A DNA stretch of 64,000 bases from CANLBN01 sp050633525 (GCA_050633525.1 JBOEGR010000032.1:3730-67729); one strand, 5' to 3'; positions 1 to 9,775 are shown, numbered from the stretch's first letter. Numbers and translations: made by a program. Notes: generated from the sequence alone by a model not told the origin.

Positions 1-653
1 TTGGTATTAATAGTCTCGATATTGTGCTGTTGTAGGCGCTGTCGTAATTCACTATCGCTGTAAATTTTATTGACGCCATCACTGCATAAAAAGAAACGAT
101 CCCCTTCGTAAATATAACCGCGCACGTAGTCGATATGGGGTGCATCATTATCAATTCCCATGGCGTGAACCAGTGTGTTTTGTGCTTGTATTTTTTCGGT
201 ATGCGAAAAGTGGCGCATGCTATCGCCGGAGGCGAGCAGGGCGTGTGCTTCTGTGTGGTCGTAAGTAATGGGGGTGAATTTTTCTTCGCGCAGTAAATAG
301 CAGCGGCTGTCGCCGGACCAAAAACAGTGGTAGTTATCGGCTTCTAATATTAGTACAACAATAGTGGAGCCAATAATGGGTTGGCCTTCTAGCTGCTGTG
401 AGTGCTGGTAAATAGCTTGGTGTGCTTGGGTTAATATAGGCAGTATATTATCGACCAAGTCTTGGCCTCGATATTGTTCGGCAGCGTGGTGCAAGTGCTC
501 AATTAAACATTGGCTGGCATAGTCACCGGCTTGGTGGCCACCCATGCCATCGGCAACGGCCCATAGTCCTGCGTCAAGGTAATCTAAAATGGCGTCTTCG
601 TTATCGCTTCTGACTGTGCCGATATGGGTTAGTGCATCGGAGGTAATCGACAT
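1..653 (-). CDS. pppA: PP2C-type Ser/Thr phosphatase of the T6SS (PppA), 3' end cut by the window
   Basis: PppA dephosphorylates T6SS targets of the kinase PpkA and so switches secretion down; it acts in the cytoplasm. About 217 N-terminal residues are visible, read from the complement: the start MSITSDALTHIG, then SDNED, then the metal-binding signature DGMGGH, later GDSRCYLL and a FLCSDGVN motif, all typical of PP2C phosphatases. The ATG at 653 follows the tagF TAG stop with no gap (TAGATG), so the two are translationally coupled. It is the last visible gene of the fha-tssJKLM-tagF-pppA arm. The frame stays open to base 1, so only the last short C-terminal part is missing. Family and role are well supported by motifs plus context. 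Confidence 0.93.
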   Translation of the reverse strand, partial: MSITSDALTHIGTVRSDNEDAILDYLDAGLWAVADGMGGHQAGDYASQCLIEHLHHAAEQYRGQDLVDNILPILTQAHQAIYQHSQQLEGQPIIGSTIVVLILEADNYHCFWSGDSRCYLLREEKFTPITYDHTEAHALLASGDSMRHFSHTEKIQAQNTLVHAMGIDNDAPHIDYVRGYIYEGDRFFLCSDGVNKIYSDSELRQRLQQHNIETINT

Positions 654-1397
654 CTAGGCAGGCTCATCCGCAGTTTCTAAAATAGCTTCTTCGGCCCAGC
701 CCCATTGTTGCCAGTTGCCGTCTAACATGGCGGCGTATTGCCCTGGGTCGGGTAGGTCTGAGCTAATGGCTAGGCTGGGTGATATGATTTCTGAGCCCTC
801 TGTCCACCATAAGCTGTGATTTCCATAGCGGTGTTGAATGGCTTTGGGTAAGAGGCTTGTTGCCAGTTCACTATGGCTTTGTTCGGCCTTTTTTTGAACG
901 ACTTGATTCCCCTTAAACACTTGCATTGAGGCTTGCGTGCTGTATTGAGGTAAGGGCTCAAATTCAGGTGTTGGCATTGATTCTAGTTCGCCAATCAATT
1001 GGCTATAGGTGGTTTCGTCCGCTAGCGACAGTAATGCAATTTTTTCGGCTTGTTGAAACCAATCGTTGCCTTCAAGGTACGCCGACCACACATCATGGTC
1101 GCCGACATGAGCAATAATAGAAGGGAAGTAACGGCCAACTTGGTCAACGTTAGGAATCATGACGCCAACGACACTTTTATCACTAATAATGCCGGGCATT
1201 AAAGCAAAGTGCCAAACAGGGCTGACCATGTAGCCTTGCATCCAGTCATCGCCCATTTGTTCACGGCTAATACTCAAGCAGGACTGTAGCCAGTGATGCC
1301 AGTGTTCGATAAACGATTCCGGTAAGTGATGTGTCACAAAGTCGGACTGTTGCGGTATTTTGCCAAACAGCCCGCAAGATTCTTGAGGAGTATTCAT
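654..1397 (-). CDS. tagF: TagF, T6SS-associated regulator
   Basis: TagF is a cytoplasmic T6SS accessory protein, known in Pseudomonas and Agrobacterium as a post-translational repressor that works beside the PpkA/PppA pathway. The protein has 247 residues from the ATG at 1397. The N-terminus contains the family hallmark GLFGKIPQQSDFV, and later blocks such as WHFALMPG, GVMIPNVDQVGRYFP and SLWWTEGS fit the TagF (DUF2094) fold. A longer frame reaches 1487 but would run over the end of tssM; the ATG at 1397 places the conserved GKxPxxxDF block near residue 12, as in the family. It is fused in Agrobacterium to PppA, here merely adjacent with a zero-base gap. Confidence 0.9.
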   Translation of the reverse strand: MNTPQESCGLFGKIPQQSDFVTHHLPESFIEHWHHWLQSCLSISREQMGDDWMQGYMVSPVWHFALMPGIISDKSVVGVMIPNVDQVGRYFPSIIAHVGDHDVWSAYLEGNDWFQQAEKIALLSLADETTYSQLIGELESMPTPEFEPLPQYSTQASMQVFKGNQVVQKKAEQSHSELATSLLPKAIQHRYGNHSLWWTEGSEIISPSLAISSDLPDPGQYAAMLDGNWQQWGWAEEAILETADEPA

Positions 1398-1449
1398 AGA
1401 GGTCTTTTTTGTTTGAGTTGTTATGTTGGCCTTGTCGTACTGTGCCTTA

Positions 1450-4400
1450 TTACAGTTTACTTGGGATGCGAAAATTCTTAATCGCATTGCTGGTAAACGG
1501 GTTAAAACTGCTTTGCGGTGTTAATTGGTATTCAGCTTTAATACCTTTTACGTCAATTAATAAATTAATATTATCGGACCCACGTTGGCTGCTGATGGTG
1601 GCGTATTGGTCTAATAATCTAAACCATCCCCATTCGCCTTCGGTGCGTGCGCTAACAGGTGTACCTCGGCTCGCTAAGGTAAAGGTAATTTTAGAATGCT
1701 CTGTTGAATCGCCAGGCCATACGACTTTTTGTGAGCGCAAGGGGCCGTGGTTGTAGCTCATGGATTGGCCGCCTGTTTCTAGTAACACCCCGGTTGTGAT
1801 TTTATCGAGAGATAAGGGTTTCATGATGAAAGCCATTGCCGGTGTTTCACTGCCGCTAGAAAAATAGGCTTTTTGTATAATGCTCGCTTTTTGAAATAAC
1901 CGTAAACGGCTATTGGGTATACCTCTTTTATTTTTCCATTGCCATGTGCTTCTGCTTTGGTCGACAAGGGGTTTTAAATTAGTATCGAAGTAGTTTTGTA
2001 ATATGCCGGATGGCCCAAAGAAAGCCGTAAAATCGCCGAGTTTAATTTCTTGTGAGCTTTTAGGGTCTACAGGGTAACGGCCTTTGATGGCCTTTTCATA
2101 AAAGCTGTAAACGTCGGCTTTCCATGTGTTATTGAGGTGCCCCTTTGCTGCAACAGCGGTCACTTTATTGGCGTTGCTGGCAATTTGCTCAAACCAAATT
2201 TTAACGTCGGGTTGGGCTTCATCGAGTGAGCGTTTAACGCTTAATACCGGGTCTGAGCCCGTTTCTGCGTTTAAACTGGCAGAGAAGGCGGCTTCTTTTA
2301 CATTGCCGGCATTCGCTAAAATACTAAAGTGATCATTCAGTTGGTTGAGTGACTCTTGTAGTTGATACAAGGGTAAACCATCTTCCACTTGCGCATATTG
2401 GTTGAAAGAGCGAAATTCGTCCGATACTGGATAGCCGGGCAGTTTCACGTCGCCCGCTAATGCAGTGATGGGCATTAAACGCTCAAGGCGATTTTTTTCG
2501 CTATCGGCAAAGTCTTCTGCGAGTTTGCCAAGAGCCTCTTTCTTTTTGTTTGATATACCCGGTGCTTCGCTTAGTGCTGTATTTTTACGTATGGTGGTAA
2601 TGACTTTGATAAGTGGTTTCTCAGAGCTGGCTAGTAAGCGCAGTACCGCTTGGCCTTGATTGACACTGCTAAATGATTTGACGCGGATGTCTCTGAGTAA
2701 CTTCTTCCAAAGCGAAATATATTCTTCAAAATAATATTCATCGACTCGGCTGGTAATTTCTTTGATTTTTTCTTCAGATAAATCACTGGGTAAGCTGTCG
2801 CCGTAAATCCATTGTTCGCCGGCGAGCCGCTCTGCGAGTTTTTTGTTTTGTACGTTATAGCCTGCATGAAATCCATTGTAGGTAAACAGTTTAGGAATAC
2901 CTTTATCTAAACCTAAGCCACTTTTACGATAAAAAATATAGTCGCCTTTTTTGCCGAGTATGTCGCTGAGTTTAAATTCGCCGGGATTATTTTTTTGATA
3001 ATCGTTTTTGAGACGACGGTAGAGGCGCAGGTCTAATGGAGTGAGTACCAGTGTTTCGCGGGCAGAATCGACCAAAGCTTGGTCGATAGGGGCCGGTGAA
3101 ACCGTTTGTTCCAGAGCCGTTGTTAAGTGGCCAAGTACATGGTCACGGATAATTTTATTATCCTCTCCCGGGACTTCGCGCTGCAATAAGATATTAACCC
3201 ATAATGAAAAGGTTTCTTTTTCCATTTTATCAGGGTTATAAAGCATTAAATAAAATTTTAATGATTCGTAAAGGTGCTCGTCATTATTGGCGGCGGTAAT
3301 TTGTTTGGTCAGTAAGTTGCCAATGTCATCCATTAAGAAAGCATGCAGGGCTTTTTTGTAGGTGTTAGTGGCCTCGGAGCCTAGTTTATGGCCTTGATAT
3401 AAGCCGACACCTTGTTCAAAAGGGTATTCTTCACTGCCTTCAACAAAACCGGTACTGAGATCACGCAAACGGTTCAGCCCATTGGCAAGCGATAGCCAGT
3501 TACGAGTATCAATCAGCCCGCCATCGGTTGTTGTTAAGTAATCATTAATTTCACTGCGTAGCTCACTAATATAATCTCTGTTGAGTGATAGGCTGTTCTG
3601 CCATAAGGCAATACTGCCTATAAAGGCAACAATGGTTGCCGTAATAAGAGACCAGTACGTTAAGCGAAAACGGCGGCGCGATTTGTGATTAATATTGGCT
3701 AAGTTAGCTTCTTTAAAAATGACTTTCTTGAGTAGATCATGAACAAAGAAAGTTTTAGGTTCGGTTTGTACTTGGTCAATGGGGTTGTGTAGTTTTTCTG
3801 TTGGCAAACTACCGGAGACCCATTGAGAACCCATGTTAGATTGCGTGCTACTGATAAAATAAAGCCCGCGAATAATCAAGGGAGTTTCAAACTGATTGGG
3901 TGTAAATATATTGTTTAGGAACTCTAGCAGTAAGGGTTTGAGTGCATGCATTTGATGCGGGAATTGATGAATCAAGTTACGACGATTTTGCGTTTTTTCA
4001 TGATCCAGTAAATACAAAACACGACTGTTTACGTTACCCATCAGCTGGGTGTATTCCTGATCGAAATAGGATTTAAAGTCGGTGTCTTGTTCTATTTTTT
4101 TATTCGGGAAATTAAAGCCCCAAACTTGCTGGCGTTCATCTTGCTCCATGTCATCGAAAAATGTACTAAAGCCCGCAATGGTGTCTGTTTTGGTTAACAT
4201 CACATACACCGGCAGCTCCATATTCAATTGATGATTCAATTCTTGAATACGTTGTTTGATCGCGGTGGCGTGAAGGCTTTTTTGTGTATTGGTTTTTGTC
4301 AGAATATCTTGTGCACTAATCGTAACGATAATACCGTTAAGTGGGCGCTTAGGGCGTCCTTTTTTGAGAATGTTGAGGAAGCTATTCCACGATTTTGATT

Positions 4401-4983
4401 CTGCTTTTTTGGTGTCGTCTTGCGAGGTATAGCGGCCTGCTGTATCGATCATGATGGCTTCGTTGGTAAACCACCAATCGCAATACCGTGTGCCACCGGT
4501 GCCCTGTATAGGCTCATCGCCAAATTGACTGTGTAGTGGGAACTGTAGGCCAGAATTTTTTAAGGCAGTGGTTTTACCTGAGCCGGGTAAGCCGATAATA
4601 ACGTACCAAGGTAGAGTATAGAGTTTGCCTTTTTTGCCAAAAGTCGATGTTTGTAAGGTTTTAATCGCTTGATTAAAACGATCCGCTAGGATTTTTTCAT
4701 CGGCGCTCTTGGTTTCTACGCTGACTTTTTTGTTGTTTTCGGTTATTTCTTTGGCGATATCTTTATCTTTTGTTGTTTCTTTTTTGCTTTTTCGTAGATT
4801 ATTTAAACCCCATGCGATTAACAGCACAAATACAATCACTAAGCGCACAATTTCGGAGGTTAAGGGTTTGTATTCGGCAATGGCAATGAGTGGGCCTATA
4901 AACCAAATAATCAATGACAGTAAAATAATGCCTATCAATGATAAAAACCAGCCTTGGGTAATGAATTTAAAAAAACGTCTCAT
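1450..4983 (-). CDS. tssM: TssM (IcmF/VasK), T6SS membrane-complex protein
   Basis: TssM is the large inner-membrane component of the TssJLM trans-envelope complex that anchors the T6SS baseplate; its periplasmic part reaches the lipoprotein TssJ. The 1177-residue length is typical. Two transmembrane segments lie near residues 10-32 and 43-60, followed by a cytoplasmic GTPase-like domain with a Walker A motif GLPGSGKT (131-138), DTAGRY (180-185) and LTKTD (263-267). A third membrane segment at about 441-461 precedes the long periplasmic domain. The intact Walker A suggests an NTP-binding TssM; some family members lack it. The gene starts 36 bases after tssL in the same operon. Confidence 0.96.
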   Translation of the reverse strand: MRRFFKFITQGWFLSLIGIILLSLIIWFIGPLIAIAEYKPLTSEIVRLVIVFVLLIAWGLNNLRKSKKETTKDKDIAKEITENNKKVSVETKSADEKILADRFNQAIKTLQTSTFGKKGKLYTLPWYVIIGLPGSGKTTALKNSGLQFPLHSQFGDEPIQGTGGTRYCDWWFTNEAIMIDTAGRYTSQDDTKKAESKSWNSFLNILKKGRPKRPLNGIIVTISAQDILTKTNTQKSLHATAIKQRIQELNHQLNMELPVYVMLTKTDTIAGFSTFFDDMEQDERQQVWGFNFPNKKIEQDTDFKSYFDQEYTQLMGNVNSRVLYLLDHEKTQNRRNLIHQFPHQMHALKPLLLEFLNNIFTPNQFETPLIIRGLYFISSTQSNMGSQWVSGSLPTEKLHNPIDQVQTEPKTFFVHDLLKKVIFKEANLANINHKSRRRFRLTYWSLITATIVAFIGSIALWQNSLSLNRDYISELRSEINDYLTTTDGGLIDTRNWLSLANGLNRLRDLSTGFVEGSEEYPFEQGVGLYQGHKLGSEATNTYKKALHAFLMDDIGNLLTKQITAANNDEHLYESLKFYLMLYNPDKMEKETFSLWVNILLQREVPGEDNKIIRDHVLGHLTTALEQTVSPAPIDQALVDSARETLVLTPLDLRLYRRLKNDYQKNNPGEFKLSDILGKKGDYIFYRKSGLGLDKGIPKLFTYNGFHAGYNVQNKKLAERLAGEQWIYGDSLPSDLSEEKIKEITSRVDEYYFEEYISLWKKLLRDIRVKSFSSVNQGQAVLRLLASSEKPLIKVITTIRKNTALSEAPGISNKKKEALGKLAEDFADSEKNRLERLMPITALAGDVKLPGYPVSDEFRSFNQYAQVEDGLPLYQLQESLNQLNDHFSILANAGNVKEAAFSASLNAETGSDPVLSVKRSLDEAQPDVKIWFEQIASNANKVTAVAAKGHLNNTWKADVYSFYEKAIKGRYPVDPKSSQEIKLGDFTAFFGPSGILQNYFDTNLKPLVDQSRSTWQWKNKRGIPNSRLRLFQKASIIQKAYFSSGSETPAMAFIMKPLSLDKITTGVLLETGGQSMSYNHGPLRSQKVVWPGDSTEHSKITFTLASRGTPVSARTEGEWGWFRLLDQYATISSQRGSDNINLLIDVKGIKAEYQLTPQSSFNPFTSNAIKNFRIPSKL

Positions 4984-5019
4984 GTTAATTTTTTACCTTA
5001 TTCGTTCCGTGATAATAGG

Positions 5020-6504
5020 CTAGTTTGAGCCTGTACTTGTTGGGTTGTTTGGCTGGGTCTCGCCAGCGCTTGATGGCCTCACTGTTTGATTGAGTGATGG
5101 CGCCAGTTCATTGTAAAAAAGCTCGATAGCGACGCGTCTGTTCTTCGCTCTTCCAGCCGCATTGGTATTGTTGGCAAGGGGTTCACTATCACCACGGCCT
5201 TCGGGTAATAAGCGCGCTTTTAAGTCGGCTGAATTACTCATGTATTTGCCGACAGCGCTGGCTCTTGCAAGAGAAAGATGCCAGTTTGAGGGGTAGCGTG
5301 CCGTTCGGATCGCGCTACTATCGGTATGACCTGAGACAATGATTCTACCCGGAATGGTTTCGAGTGCTTTCGAAATTTTGTCGAGTATTGGTTCGAATGC
5401 GGCATTGATATCGGCGCTGCCAGAGGGAAATAATTCCTTCGACTGGAGTACAACGGCGCTACGATTATGATAATCATCGACAGTGAGCACGCCACGATCT
5501 ATTTCTTGTTGTAATAGTTGGCGTAATAACAGGATTTCTTTTCTAATTTGACCTTCAGGTAAGGTCGCTTCTTTTTGAATAGGGATTAAACGCGCCAGTT
5601 CGGTGACAACAACATCGGATTGTTTATTTAATTCTAGTAGCCAATGGTTATAGACCCAGAATGCCCCTAAGGTTAAGGCCAATGCGAGTAGCCAAATAGG
5701 TAAAAAACTGGTTAGTTTACTTTTCTCAGACGTGATGGGCTCAGTTTTAAGAGAGAGTTCTCGATTAAAGCGATTACGATTCTTAATTAAGACCTGATAG
5801 GTATTGGCGCGAATTTTTTCGGCTTTGATTTGGCCGTCTTTATCGATGCGCAGCTTGCCTAGAAAACCTAAAGACAAACACATATACAATAATTCGATTA
5901 AGTCATAACGCTTGGCATCAGCGGTAACTTCGCTATCTAGCATGCTATAGAATTTTTCGCCGCCATAGGTTTCTTGGTGAAATAAACTGAGCAGTGGTTT
6001 TTGACTCCAGCTGCTATTTTCCCCCCAAGGGGTATTTAAAATGGCCTCATCAATGGTCGCACAAAGTGCATAAGAGGCACGTTTAACAATATCGTTATCG
6101 TTAACGGTTTTTCCTGCTTTATGTGTAAAGTTAGTCACAAGACCGCTGAGGTGCTGCCGTAATGCTTCAGCTTCAAGGCTGCCGTCCAGTTGCTTTAATT
6201 GTGAGACAACTGATAATAAGGGAGAGGCATCTTTTATTAGCTCGGGTACCCCAGGCAAGTCATAAATGGGTGCGCTATAAATACCATCGATACTGTGGTG
6301 TTGCCGTGGCTTAGCACTGTTTGCTTTGTTTCCCGCAGTACTGCCAAAGGGCGAACTCCCACTGCTTTTACGGCGTGGGGTTATAACGGTTTTATCGCTA
6401 TCAACATGTTGTCCCGCTGGCCTTGGTTTGATGACGGTTTTATCGTCATTAACGCTAGCTTTACCGGGTCTGGGTTTAATGATGGTTTTATCTATATCGC
6501 TCAT
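5020..6504 (-). CDS. tssL: TssL (DotU/VasF) with C-terminal OmpA-like domain and N-terminal DKTxIxPR repeats
   Basis: TssL is the second inner-membrane protein of the TssJLM complex. This is the extended form (494 residues): an N-terminal tail, a cytoplasmic DotU domain (about 75-235), one membrane segment (about 265-285, WLLALALTLGAFWVY) and a C-terminal OmpA-like peptidoglycan-binding domain with SGHTDSSAI and the NxxxAxxRRV signature. The tail holds three copies of DKTxIxPR with Thr7, Thr23 and Thr39 spaced exactly 16 residues apart. Agrobacterium TssL is known to be phosphorylated on an N-terminal threonine by PpkA and then bound by Fha, so these are likely target sites. The start is the ATG at 6504, overlapping the tssK stop as TAATG; a TTG at 6522 is less likely. 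Confidence 0.95.
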   Translation of the reverse strand: MSDIDKTIIKPRPGKASVNDDKTVIKPRPAGQHVDSDKTVITPRRKSSGSSPFGSTAGNKANSAKPRQHHSIDGIYSAPIYDLPGVPELIKDASPLLSVVSQLKQLDGSLEAEALRQHLSGLVTNFTHKAGKTVNDNDIVKRASYALCATIDEAILNTPWGENSSWSQKPLLSLFHQETYGGEKFYSMLDSEVTADAKRYDLIELLYMCLSLGFLGKLRIDKDGQIKAEKIRANTYQVLIKNRNRFNRELSLKTEPITSEKSKLTSFLPIWLLALALTLGAFWVYNHWLLELNKQSDVVVTELARLIPIQKEATLPEGQIRKEILLLRQLLQQEIDRGVLTVDDYHNRSAVVLQSKELFPSGSADINAAFEPILDKISKALETIPGRIIVSGHTDSSAIRTARYPSNWHLSLARASAVGKYMSNSADLKARLLPEGRGDSEPLANNTNAAGRAKNRRVAIELFYNELAPSLNQTVRPSSAGETQPNNPTSTGSN

Positions 6505-7844
6505 TATGCTCTTATTGCCCAAAACTCAACGTCGAGTTCTGGTAGCTCTCCTGCTATGTGAAAGGCGAATCCTGCGGACTTTTTGAGGTTTTTCCAGTGA
6601 TCGCTGGTGTCATCCAGTTCAAAATAAACAAAACCGGCATGATAAGTAATTTCTCTTGGTGCCATTGCGAGGCTGTTAACAGTGACTCCCGTTAATTGGT
6701 TGTTAACGAGGTCTCTAATTGTATCGACCGAGCCAATTTTAAGATGATCGGGCAAGTAAGATTTCAATTCATTGGTTGGCATTTTGGCTTTCACCGCCAG
6801 AATCAATCGCGTATTGTCTAGCAAGCTACGATCGGAAATAGGCGAGACATAAATACCGTATTGACGTTTTTCGACAGGTAACGCAATAGCAGTTTGCTCT
6901 AATACAGAGCTTAAGTGCATATTGATATTTTGTATCAAGGGCTGGAAGCATTGGTACAAGTCATCGTGATTATATTTGGGTACCGGTAGGGGCCTTTTCT
7001 CTAATGTGGTAAATGTCGCTAGTTCGCCCATTAGTCCTAGCAGTTCAAAATACAAAAACTCAGGGTGCGTTTTACTCGCAATATCGTGTAGATGTTGTAG
7101 TCGTGGCTCGTAACGGTTGATCATTTGCAGCAGCATAAAGTCAGCAATGGCGGATGAACCACCGCTATTGGAGCTACTTTGAAAGCGAGCCGACAGTGCG
7201 TTACCGCGTTGCTCAAGTAAGCCATTAATATTTTCTAGGTAGTACGATAAAGTTGAGTCTGCCTTGACATTAATGACGGGAGGCACAAAATTTTTATCGA
7301 GAATAACGGCATTCTCAGGTGTGACTTCGATAATGCGAGCAATGGGTAAATAGGTAAAGCCGCCCATCTCTTCGCTTTCAAGCATAAACCGTAATTGTAG
7401 GCGCGCGATTTCAATACGCTCAGTATTGAGGTTGTTACTGCTGTAGTCGTAGGCATCGGTTTCTTCTAATTTATAACGCCCAATCTGTTGGCTGGCGTTA
7501 TCGGTGGTGAGAAACTGATAGCCCGGCTGATAAGTCGGTAGTGCTAGATAAATGAGTTGGTTTTTAACTGTGCTCGGTATTTCTAAAGGGATAGCCTGAT
7601 TCGCATTAATCAAGCTATCAAAGGTGCAGCCGTCAGGCATAATGCCTTTGACATTGAGCAAAGAAAATTTTCTTTCGTTGAGTTGAGCTTGATTAATTTC
7701 TAAAGTAGAAAAGCCGTAAACAAACGCTTTAATTGCCGTACAGCGTTGTTCGAGTGTATGTTCAAAATACCGCTCTTGTTGTTGAAAATGGTGAGGGTAT
7801 AAGTATTGGCTTTCTAGCCACGCAATTTTATTGGTTAATGACAT
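6504..7844 (-). CDS. tssK: TssK (VasE/ImpJ), T6SS baseplate adaptor
   Basis: TssK is the cytoplasmic trimeric adaptor that links the T6SS baseplate (TssEFG) to the TssJLM membrane complex. The 446-residue length is standard. The N-terminus IAWLESQYLYPHHFQQQERYFE matches the family's conserved W-x-E-G-x-x-L-x-P-Q-H-F-Q region; the middle holds PIARIIEV and the C-terminal domain ends with ELDVEFWAIRA, the usual TssK ending. The TAA stop shares one base with the tssL start. The gap of 51 bases to tssJ is the largest among the genes of this arm apart from that between tssM and tagF. Confidence 0.96.
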   Translation of the reverse strand: MSLTNKIAWLESQYLYPHHFQQQERYFEHTLEQRCTAIKAFVYGFSTLEINQAQLNERKFSLLNVKGIMPDGCTFDSLINANQAIPLEIPSTVKNQLIYLALPTYQPGYQFLTTDNASQQIGRYKLEETDAYDYSSNNLNTERIEIARLQLRFMLESEEMGGFTYLPIARIIEVTPENAVILDKNFVPPVINVKADSTLSYYLENINGLLEQRGNALSARFQSSSNSGGSSAIADFMLLQMINRYEPRLQHLHDIASKTHPEFLYFELLGLMGELATFTTLEKRPLPVPKYNHDDLYQCFQPLIQNINMHLSSVLEQTAIALPVEKRQYGIYVSPISDRSLLDNTRLILAVKAKMPTNELKSYLPDHLKIGSVDTIRDLVNNQLTGVTVNSLAMAPREITYHAGFVYFELDDTSDHWKNLKKSAGFAFHIAGELPELDVEFWAIRA

Positions 7845-7895
7845 TGTTGTTTCCTAAACTATTTCTGACATAAGATCAGTCATGAATGTATTGGT

Positions 7896-8540
7896 CTATT
7901 TTCCGAATAAGCCTTTTAGTGCATCTTTAGTGCTGTTGGCCTTTTCTAGAGACTCTGTTCCTTTATCTACACCTTTTTCAAGGTCTTCTACTGTGAGAGA
8001 TGAGTCGCTTTCTTCTTTGTCTTGGGTTTCTGTATTTGTATCGCCCGTGGGCTTTCTATTATCCTTTTCGGTTTCTTCTTCTACTTTACCGGCAATAATT
8101 TCTTTTTCAGAAATGGTAATTTGGTGTTTATAGTGACCGTAAGGCTTGACTTCATAAACATGTTTCCAGCGTGCATTATCGACATCAATAAAACCGGCTA
8201 GTATGACGATAAAACGAGTTGATTTTGTTAGGTCAACGGTATGTTCAATAGTCTGTGATGGTTGTATCGTATATTCTGCATCCGATATTAATTCATCACT
8301 TAAAAATGTTTTTGCATCATAAAAAGCGCGGTCAAACCCTAAGTTGTCAAAGGTAGATCTTGCCGATAGCTCATAGATTTTAATCTGTACTGGAGAGGGC
8401 CTATTTTTCCCATCAGGGTTAGTTGACGATGTGGCTGATATTGTAATGTCGTCATACGGTTTCCATACTTTCGCAGTGGTTGAGCAGGCGGCTATATTTA
8501 ACAAGGTTGTTAATAGTATTAAACAGATAATGCATTTCAT
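7896..8540 (-). CDS. tssJ: TssJ (VasD/Lip), T6SS outer-membrane lipoprotein, with C-terminal acidic extension
   Basis: TssJ is the outer-membrane lipoprotein that completes the TssJLM complex by binding the TssM periplasmic tip. A lipoprotein signal peptide ends at NIAAC with the modified cysteine at residue 19. The transthyretin-like core follows (residues about 30-150: VQIKIYELSARSTFDNLGFDRAFYDA, TRFIVILAGFIDVDNARWKHVYEV). Beyond the core lies an unusual tail of about 50 residues, acidic and polar (EEETEKDNRK... to LKGLFGK), not seen in typical TssJ of about 170 residues. The first four bases overlap the end of the FHA gene (ATGA). Confidence 0.92.
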   Translation of the reverse strand: MKCIICLILLTTLLNIAACSTTAKVWKPYDDITISATSSTNPDGKNRPSPVQIKIYELSARSTFDNLGFDRAFYDAKTFLSDELISDAEYTIQPSQTIEHTVDLTKSTRFIVILAGFIDVDNARWKHVYEVKPYGHYKHQITISEKEIIAGKVEEETEKDNRKPTGDTNTETQDKEESDSSLTVEDLEKGVDKGTESLEKANSTKDALKGLFGK

Positions 8541-9775
8541 TTTTTGTTCTTATTGATAATTTGTCTTTCGTTAATTCGTTTTTGGTGAAGTACTTTTATA
8601 TTGTCTTCAAAATTCTTTTTGATGATTTTTTTGAAATTCAAGCACTTTTCACTCCATTGTTTTTTATAGGTATCCCACTTACCAATGCTGGGTACTAATT
8701 TCTCTGCTATATTGGTTCCGTTTTTTTGTTTCTCTTGGTATAGGGTTTCGATCGTAAAGGGCGAGAGTTCTTCTCTAAAAGAGTCGATGGCTTTGTTGTA
8801 GCTTTTATAGATGGCTGCTTGATCTTCCATGAGCTCTTTTTGGCATTTCATGACTTCTAATGGGAATTCTGAATGTGTCTTTTGTTCGGATGAGAGCAAG
8901 GTGAGCAAAAACTCTTCTGCTGTTTTAAATTCAGCAAACGATGAGTAATTCAGCGCTTTCAGCATGCTGTTATCATCAAAACATAGCTTAGATTTAATTT
9001 TATCGGATTGGTCACGTTGTTTTATCATGCCTGCGATAGAGGCTCTAACACAACGGCCTAAGGCCAGCATATTATCTGCATTCAGGTTGGCGTCAACATC
9101 TTCTTTGGACATGCCTAGGCCTTTGAGCAAGCTCTTCAGTAGTACGGCCTCTTGGTCAGAAAAATTCAGTGATTTCTTTAGCTTCTCGGGTACGTGATGC
9201 TTACTTTTTTTCTTTTGAGGGCTGAGTGATGTATCCCAGTTTTCTGGAATAGCCACGTTAGGGGGTAAGAAATTTTCATTGATGCTACCCAAGGTTTCTT
9301 GTGGCCTTTTTGTTTTAGGCTCTCGGTAACTGTTTGATACTAAAGGCTTATCGCTGACCTTTTGTTTTGGTTCACTGTTGGTTAAACGGGTGGTAGCATC
9401 ACTATTAGCCATTTTTCTAGGGGGCTTCGTGGATGTTTTTTTGTTCTCACTGTTTAAAGTGACTTTTAAAATATAGTCACCAAGGCGAATAAGGTCGTTG
9501 TTGTGTATGTCGACAGAGTTGCCATTTCCAAGAGGCTGGCTTTGATTGTTTAGGTAAGTCCCGTTGGCACTAGTGTCGGTCAGTGTGAAGGTTTCCCCGA
9601 TTTTTGTAATGCGCGCATGTTGTCGAGAAATGATTTTCTCATCACAATCTAGGGTTAAGTCGCAGTTACTTTCTCTGCCAATAATCAATGTTTCGCGATT
9701 GCGAAAGGAGACACCGCTATCCAGTAATGTCGCGTTGTTTCTTGGTTTTTGGATGGGTTTTAATTGAATTTCCAT
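8537..9775 (-). CDS. fha: FHA-domain T6SS protein (Fha/TagH)
   Basis: This cytoplasmic scaffold binds phosphothreonine and promotes T6SS assembly once PpkA has acted. An N-terminal FHA domain (about residues 15-95) shows all key blocks: IIGRESNCDL, SRQHARI and TDTSANGTYLN. A low-complexity linker rich in Lys, Ser and Thr follows, then the T6SS-specific C-terminal domain (about 200-412), including LLKGLGMSKEDVDANLN. The ATG at 9775 gives 412 residues; an in-frame GTG at 9799 would add eight and cannot be excluded. It is the first gene of the minus arm, divergent from ppkA across 0.8 kb. Its likely ligands are phosphorylated repeats on TssL. Confidence 0.92.
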   Translation of the reverse strand: MEIQLKPIQKPRNNATLLDSGVSFRNRETLIIGRESNCDLTLDCDEKIISRQHARITKIGETFTLTDTSANGTYLNNQSQPLGNGNSVDIHNNDLIRLGDYILKVTLNSENKKTSTKPPRKMANSDATTRLTNSEPKQKVSDKPLVSNSYREPKTKRPQETLGSINENFLPPNVAIPENWDTSLSPQKKKSKHHVPEKLKKSLNFSDQEAVLLKSLLKGLGMSKEDVDANLNADNMLALGRCVRASIAGMIKQRDQSDKIKSKLCFDDNSMLKALNYSSFAEFKTAEEFLLTLLSSEQKTHSEFPLEVMKCQKELMEDQAAIYKSYNKAIDSFREELSPFTIETLYQEKQKNGTNIAEKLVPSIGKWDTYKKQWSEKCLNFKKIIKKNFEDNIKVLHQKRINERQIINKNKK

